A DNA stretch of 38,760 nt from Phallusia fumigata (Eukaryota; Chordata; Ascidiacea; Phlebobranchia; Ascidiidae). Numbering within the stretch: the stretch's first letter is position 1; the number at the start of each line of letters is the position of its first letter. Below the pieces are notes generated by a model. That model had not been told where the DNA came from, did no database searches, and was given only the letters and a program-made list of their open reading frames with translations. This document shows positions 33,701 through 38,760 of this stretch, one piece after another. The position numbers and the translations under genes are program-made. The DNA lies in the NCBI GenBank assembly GCA_008931825.1, contig QXVZ01019749.1, forward strand, positions 1-38,760. Direction: 5' to 3'.

Positions 33701-35662
33701 ATGGAGTGACAGGTATGTCAAAACATTACTGTAAACCATTTATAATTTATGTGTGCACTTGTATGAAGCTCTGCTAGTTTGATATGATGTTTAGTGGGGT
33801 TTGCTGCAACAAGCATTAAAAGAAGCAATGCAGTGTTCACCAATACACCATAAATTGAGTCATACATCAATTTTCTCACAAAAAATCATGCAGACATAAA
33901 AAAAGTGTAAAAATCAATGAGACATGTAGTTCTATTTTTGAGTTGCTGATCATTGTTGTGAAACATACAAACATCCATCAGATCAAACTTTTTCAACCAA
34001 AAAATGTTATTTTTAAATTTCAGATATTTAAACCTGTTGGCCAGATAATGAAGGATATTTGGAATCCATACTAAGTGTGCGATGGCTGTAAAATATTGGA
34101 CGGAAGCTCCTATCTTTTGACAATTTCTTCACTGGAGAATCCGATCTAACAATTTTACTCTCTTGTGATTGGTCAGTGTCATCAATCTCACTGGTAAATT
34201 CATCCATAGTCAGATCCCTAGTCTGGGACATTACTTCTTTTAAGTTTGGACACTATTCATACAGATTTTTGGCAGACAATTTAATCAAATACTTTGCCAT
34301 CCATAAAGTTTTAGAAGGTTTGTCTATGCAAAAGTGTGTACAAAATACCCATGGACCTGAAAACATTTTAGGCTACAAATATCATTTCTGTTTATAATCT
34401 AGTTCTTCACAAACTTTAGTCTACCAACAATACACATAAATTTTGGCCCTGCGTTCAAAACTTCGGTAACCATTTATAAAAAATACCTAACTTAAATGGC
34501 TTAAGCTTCATCCTAAAAGTCAAACATTCAAAATTTAAACAATATTGTTCCATTAGGCTTTTAAATAACTCCTAATTAAAAACTTTATCACCAGAGAACT
34601 TGTATACCGTGGACTTCTTACTTGTGTATGTAACATATGGTTTTAGGCTTTTGTTATCATGCACAGTGATTGTTAAAACGTTTGAAATACAATGTATTCA
34701 CGATATAAAAGTTCTCTGGCAGTTATGTTTTTAATTAAGATACTTTTCAAGTCCATGTCTTGTATTCCTAAAACACTCTTTAAATATTAAAACTGTCTTA
34801 TTAAAGCACTGATCATTTTAAAACTAAACTTCAACAATCAAACTCATAGTCACAACATTAAATGCCACTTTATGTTGTACTAAGTTATATTACTAATTAC
34901 AGATAACAAATAAACCACTGAACCCCACTACCAGCAGAAACCAGTTTCAAAATTGCCTCCTTAAGCCGTTACTATGAGTTAGCCGGTAAGATAAGGGTTC
35001 TTATTGGCTGTTTGTGGCATGAATGAGCTGTGGTGGCCACAATAAAAACATAACATGGGTCCGTCCTGGTTGTAACAATGGTACGGTCTTTTCAGTCTGC
35101 CTTGTGGCCAAGATACATCAAAGTTGAATAGGGTGTTTGTTATCATAACATGAAGGTTGCTTTGTTTCTGTGGGGCTTTGTTTTGAAGATTTAGTGGAAT
35201 GGGAAAAGAGAAAAGAGATAAAAAGGATTTTTCAGGCAGTGAAAGTACAATGCATAAAAAAGTCCAAATACACCAACTTTCGGCATGCAAATACAATATG
35301 TGATGTCATTCTAATTTTATCCAGCAACAATACAAATTAATCACAATCAATTCTAATTTTGAAGTGTTTTATGATATTTTATAGGCTACAAAACCAAAAT
35401 GACCAGATAATGTAAAGGACTTAATTCTCTGGGCTTTATTGCAAAAATGACCTACATTTGTGAACAAAAAAAATACAATATTTTAACTACAATACTTTAA
35501 CATGAAGTATTTTTTTAGATAATCCTAATGTAAACATTTATTCAACAAAGTTGTAGAATAGAAAAATTCATATACCTGATACTGCATCTGTCGAATTTTA
35601 AGAAGCAGTTCAGCTTCTGTGTTGTCATCAAGGTAAGACATGTTTTCAGTCACAAGTCGCAT
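18785..35662 (-). CDS. Very large coiled-coil protein, 33 exons, 1437 aa; PMFBP1-like candidate
   Basis: I joined 33 exons in one frame, from ATG 35662 (MRLVTENMSYLDDNTEAELL) to TAA 18785. Exon ends (high to low): 35662-35576, 34222-34034, 33551-33441, 33218-33087, 32775-32629, 32111-31982, 31759-31638, 30633-30538, 30071-29896, 29756-29681, 29371-29183, 29029-28863, 28385-28247, 27916-27782, 27456-27361, 27284-27201, 26938-26792, 26546-26434, 26209-26071, 25627-25472, 25247-25125, 24753-24622, 24351-24232, 23882-23800, 23612-23480, 23076-22909, 21863-21696, 21246-21121, 20940-20815, 20340-20230, 19969-19877, 19676-19566, 18973-18785. All have GT/AG borders; 27 of 32 introns are phase 0. After a Ser/Asp-rich N-terminus (about 30-92), nearly everything is coiled coil. 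The C-terminal VVENVNIWVREQKNNND...RLREQSKEL block recalls PMFBP1 (sperm head-tail coupling), from memory only. Start is uncertain: ATG 34231 (MSQTRDLTMDEF) or upstream exons could also be used. Confidence 0.8.
22141..22340. other. G+C-richer patch in a 1-kb intron, origin unknown
   Basis: This 200-base stretch is visibly richer in G and C than the AT-rich intron around it and has open frames on both strands (minus strand KRTQAAFAARRSDPERHGTS). It has no splice sites linking it to the coiled-coil gene and no recognisable family. It could be a repeat fragment or a captured exon. Confidence 0.3.
22771..22851. mobile_element. 81-bp hAT-like MITE
   Basis: The ends CAGGAGTGTCCAAC and, reverse-complemented, CAGGGGTGTTCAAC agree at 12 of 14 positions and match the common hAT (Tip100-type) terminus CAGGGGTGTCCAA. 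Flanking octamers GCTTAGAT (22763-22770) and CCTTAGAT (22852-22859) match at 7 of 8 bases, a hAT-size target duplication. It has no coding capacity. Confidence 0.7.
30949..31555 (-). mobile_element. Non-autonomous hAT-type element, copy 2, 607 bp, inverted relative to copy 1
   Basis: The ends are TAGGGATGGGCCGAACCGAG and, on the other strand, TAGGGATGGGCCAAAACTGC, flanked by a perfect 8-bp duplication ATCAATGG (30941-30948 and 31556-31563). Read on the minus strand it matches copy 1 (7489-8090) along its length, including CGAGCATCTCACGTTAACGC near the end and the internal AGCCAACGCTAAGTGAAACA. It sits in the intron between exons 7 and 8 of the large coiled-coil gene. No transposase is present. 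Confidence 0.92.
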
Positions 35663-37054
35663 GCTAACAACCAACAATTAACACAAACATGCAAAAATAA
35701 CTTGTGCTGGCCTTTAGGTAAACAAACGTTGTTATTATGCCACTTCAATTGTAGTCTTTGATCTTTTTATATCCAATGTAATTTAGTAACCACTGTGTGG
35801 TAGGCCTTCCTTAGCTTTCTGTCCAAATTTACGCAGGCATGTGGATAAAACGCATATCAGCCTACCAACAATAACCTATGTATATATTGTGCTGATATAC
35901 AACAACTAAACCTTATACAGAAAGATTTAGAATTGTAAAAGTTTTATTAGCCTACGACAAAAAAACATTAACTAAGACAGCTTAATTTTAAGTTACCACA
36001 TTTATTATTTATTTCTGAGATCACCAAAACCATTTTACACATCATTCCCTACATAAAACACCACAACGCCTAACCAATTACAACTTGAAACTGTGTTTTA
36101 ATTTTTTCATTTAAGAAATGCAAATTGGTCAAACTGTTCCTTACAAAATTTTCAAATGCAATTCATCTGAACCTAGCTCACTATTGCATACTACGTCTGG
36201 CAAATCATTATCACACACAAATGCCAGATACCAATCCCAGACATACAAACATCATAAAAACACATTCACACAATGTGAGAGATAAAAAAAATCAGTTTGA
36301 ATTTGAGAAAGCATTTTTCCAGTAGCCACAGAGAGAGAGTGGAGACAAAAAATACAACTCGCACCTCAAGAGGTTTACAAGTGCAAAAAACAATGAAAGG
36401 GAAAGAGGGAAAAGTGAAAATGAAAGCATCCAACCCCTTTTCATTCACTCGTAGGGACAAGAGTCCTTGATCAAGCCAGGGATTGTTTGACTGAGCATGA
36501 CAATAGAAGGGTTGTGATGTTTTTACAGCATAAGCCACATGACAAATGATTTGCTACGGAAGGTTGGAAAACTGATTTATTGGATGTCAAGTAAGGTTGT
36601 CACTTTTTGCAGGTGGAAGTTTTGTTTCAGAGTTGTTGACTTTTGATTGTTAAACTAAATGAACTGTGAGGATTTAGATGCAAAAGTCACAAGTGGTAAA
36701 AGTGTGTAACGGTTGTTCCTGTATTTTTTCGTTATGTGTCATAAGTAATGTAGGTTTATGTTTTCAATTTTGACTTTTAGCAAAGCTTTTAAATCTATAG
36801 GAACAGCCTTGTTAGTTGTGTGCAGCTTTTCAAAAAATTGTGTGCACTATAACAAAAAATGAAAAAATGGTGAATATAGGTGATGTTTTTCCTCAAGCAT
36901 TCGGATAACAGGATTGAAAGTGAGTATCTCTGTGTAGTTGTGTTGCTACGAATTTATTTACCAATTGCAACATAATTTAAATGAGCTGTGTCTACTGTAC
37001 TTTATGGATAACTTTTTAAATAAACAATCATGCAACAATAGTTTAATTACTTAC
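35663..37054. other. 1.4-kb region without recognised exons between two sets of coiled-coil exons
   Basis: AT-rich. I searched both strands for exons linking 37055 to 35662 and found none with coiled-coil composition and usable splice sites. It is either an intron or an intergenic spacer containing an internal promoter for the gene starting at 35662. Confidence 0.5.
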
Positions 37055-38095
37055 ATCATCAAACAGTCGTTTCATTTCTTCTTTTGTTTTAGTGAGGTCA
37101 ATTTCATTTTTGTGTGAAGTTTTCTCCTTGTCGGATAAACTGTTGAATAACTCCTTATTCTCCTTCTGCACTGTTTTCAGTTTGTCCTCCAAGGACCTTA
37201 CCTAAATTGATTTACTGCACATAAAATTATTTTTTTTAAAACTATCACACATCATCAACCGCTTTTATACTTATCTATCAATTTAGGTTACTATACCAAA
37301 CCATTACCTTTTCTTGTAAACTCTTGCACTTCTTTTGTGACTCACTGCTGTCACCCGAGGCAGCATTGAGCTTCATTGTCATTTCATTTAACTAAACAAA
37401 CAAAAACTTAATAACAACAAAATTTCAATTTATTTCAAAGTTTAGAAGGCTTCATAAGAGTAGATGGAAACACTCAAAGTTGTATCTATAATTCTGTTTT
37501 GCACCACTACATTAGATTTTTGGACTTTATGTTAGTGACATACTTCGTAGCGTAAATCTTTTTCTTTGCCTTCTGTTGAAAGTTTTAGTAATTCCAGTTG
37601 TTCTGCTACAGATGCTTTCTGAAATGAACAAACAAATTGGGTCTGCATGTCAAAACTATTGTGGGTATTTTGTTTGATGCAGGGGGCTTTAACTTANGTT
37701 TTGTTTTTAATGGAATTAAATAGTAATCTCAGTTCTATTGATCTTTTAACCAGTTTAGTGCAACAACAATTCGTCTTAACAATAACAATAGCGCTTTAAT
37801 CTTTTTTAGAAAACTTTTTTGGGCATGTTTTAGCAATGAACCAGTAGACAGGGTATTTGTTTTTATTCATAAATATTTAAGGGTTTAACAAAAAAAGTAT
37901 TGGGCCTAGTTTGGATTCAGGTTGTGTCCAAAAACTTAAAAAGCATACTTCTAAATTGGCTTCATGCAACTTAGTCTCACAATCCTGCATCCTAGCTTCT
38001 AAAGTGTTCGCTTGCATTTTGTAGTTTGCAAGTTCATTTGTCAAACTTGATTTTTCAATTCTTAGTTTGTCAAGCTCAGTGGACTGGTCTGCAAT
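37055..38095 (-). CDS. Four coiled-coil exons: 5' part of the large gene or 3' end of another coiled-coil gene (partial)
   Basis: Exons 38095-37949, 37618-37544, 37391-37308 and 37201-37055 are 147, 75, 84 and 147 bases, all phase 0 at both ends, giving 151 residues (IADQSTELDKLRIEKSSL ... EEMKRLFDD). The coding start lies beyond the right edge. After the last exon the frame could splice in phase to 34222 (TRDLTMDEF), skipping the ATG exon at 35662. Or, if the GTAAGT at 37054 is not used, it could read three more codons to a TAA (VSN-stop). Splicing to the AG in front of the 35662 exon would give a premature stop after five codons. The composition is the same Lys/Glu/Leu/Gln-rich coiled coil as the downstream gene. 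Family not recognised. Confidence 0.7.
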
Positions 38096-38760
38096 CTGAA
38101 AATAAAAAAACTTGTCATCTTTTATTAAAATGACAGAAGATTCGAGGGAGTTGTTTCAAGTTTTTCACTAGTTTTACATGTTTAATGTGTACTTTGGAAA
38201 TATATCTTCTTAAAAAACTAGATTCTAAATGTAAACCAAATGTACCAGTTATCGCAGATTTTTAACATAGACAAAAACTAGAAGGGTGGCTTTCACCATA
38301 TTGCCATTCCATATACACTATTACCTCATTTAAAAATGCATATATATTGACTGTGTCATTTCGCATTGGGTCCCATAGTTACTTAAGCTTTTTATAACAT
38401 GGTTGTTTCTGCAGGCAAAAACGCATGGGTCCCCACGCACGCAAAGTTGTGGAAATTGTGGTTCACTATAATGTATGTACAGAACAGAAGCAGATATTTT
38501 TTCTCTACTTTTTCGAAAACCGAAAATGAATTACAGAACTAATAATATAAGTAACTATGACCCAACCTACAAACTTTAAAAGGCTAGTTAACTGCCAGGG
38601 TTATAGGGTAAACACAGCAACAAATTCACCATAATGACATGTTATACACACTGTCTATATTTCATCTAATTCAGACATCTTTTATTAATTTGCCCCATTT
38701 TAGAGGGTTTATGGGGTAACTGCTGGGGCTATAGGGTAAAAAACATTAGTTATTGCACCA
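38096..38760. repeat. Repeat-rich intron at the right edge
   Basis: No exon seen. Imperfect inverted arms TTGGGTCCCATAGTTACTTA (38366-38385) and TAAGTAACTATGACCCAA (38548-38565) enclose about 160 bases. A 24-base direct repeat, TAACTGCCAGGG/TTATAGGGTAAA at 38589-38612 and again with three changes at 38717-38740, follows. These look like parts of a dispersed repeat or MITE family, not identified further. Confidence 0.5.

Noticed and set aside
18785-35662. Assignment as rootletin (CROCC) or CCDC18
   Set aside because: Length is close to CCDC18, but I could not match characteristic blocks by eye; only the C-terminal EQK/LREQ block suggested a family, PMFBP1, and that is from memory.
36266-36538. 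90-codon minus-strand frame as a linking exon between 37055 and 35662
   Set aside because: Hydrophobic, not coiled coil, and no splice sites that connect it in frame to either neighbour.
1-38760. CRISPR array, rRNA, intact tRNA, or prokaryotic operon features
   Set aside because: None seen; the sequence has spliced eukaryotic genes throughout.

Overview
This looks like nuclear DNA from an animal, most likely a tunicate (Ciona-like). It is AT-rich and compact. Coding exons are short, and introns mostly run from about 100 to 900 bases with GT-AG borders. The recognisable genes are orthologues of vertebrate genes, and several acceptor-like sites sit directly in front of start codons, as expected where spliced-leader trans-splicing is used. 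The species call is inference. One undetermined base (n) lies at 37697.

Left part (1-7200): a decayed LINE tail and a 33-bp minisatellite are followed by three housekeeping genes. On the minus strand are a 3'-truncated (by the window) MRPS5 gene for mitochondrial ribosomal protein uS5m and an intronless HELLS/LSH chromatin-remodelling ATPase. HELLS carries an apparent extra chromo-barrel (Tudor-knot) domain. Divergent from HELLS is a four-exon homologue of human C18orf21 (RMP24), reconstructed at 220 aa. HELLS and MRPS5 are spaced in a way that could be an operon: a poly(A) signal lies about 70 bp before an acceptor-like site just upstream of MRPS5.

Middle (7489-18080): a 602-bp non-autonomous hAT element with a perfect 8-bp target duplication comes first. 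Next is an unrecognised small coiled-coil gene on the minus strand, which I assembled from exons with compatible phases. Then comes an FHAD1-like gene on the plus strand (FHA domain plus coiled coil, 9 exons, 717 aa). The start codons of these last two genes are only 39 bp apart, head to head.

Right part (18785-38760): one very large minus-strand coiled-coil gene fills this stretch. I reconstruct 33 coding exons and 1437 aa, with 27 of 32 introns in phase 0. Its C-terminal block recalls PMFBP1, a sperm head-tail coupling protein, but this is uncertain. Four more phase-0 coiled-coil exons lie upstream at 37055-38095. They either belong to a longer form of the same gene or to a separate gene. 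A second copy of the 0.6-kb hAT element sits in one intron in opposite orientation, with its own perfect target duplication. The cluster of coiled-coil genes fits a centrosome, cilium or sperm theme, but that is inference.

All exon boundaries come from reading GT/AG sites and frame continuity by eye. No alignment or transcript data were available.
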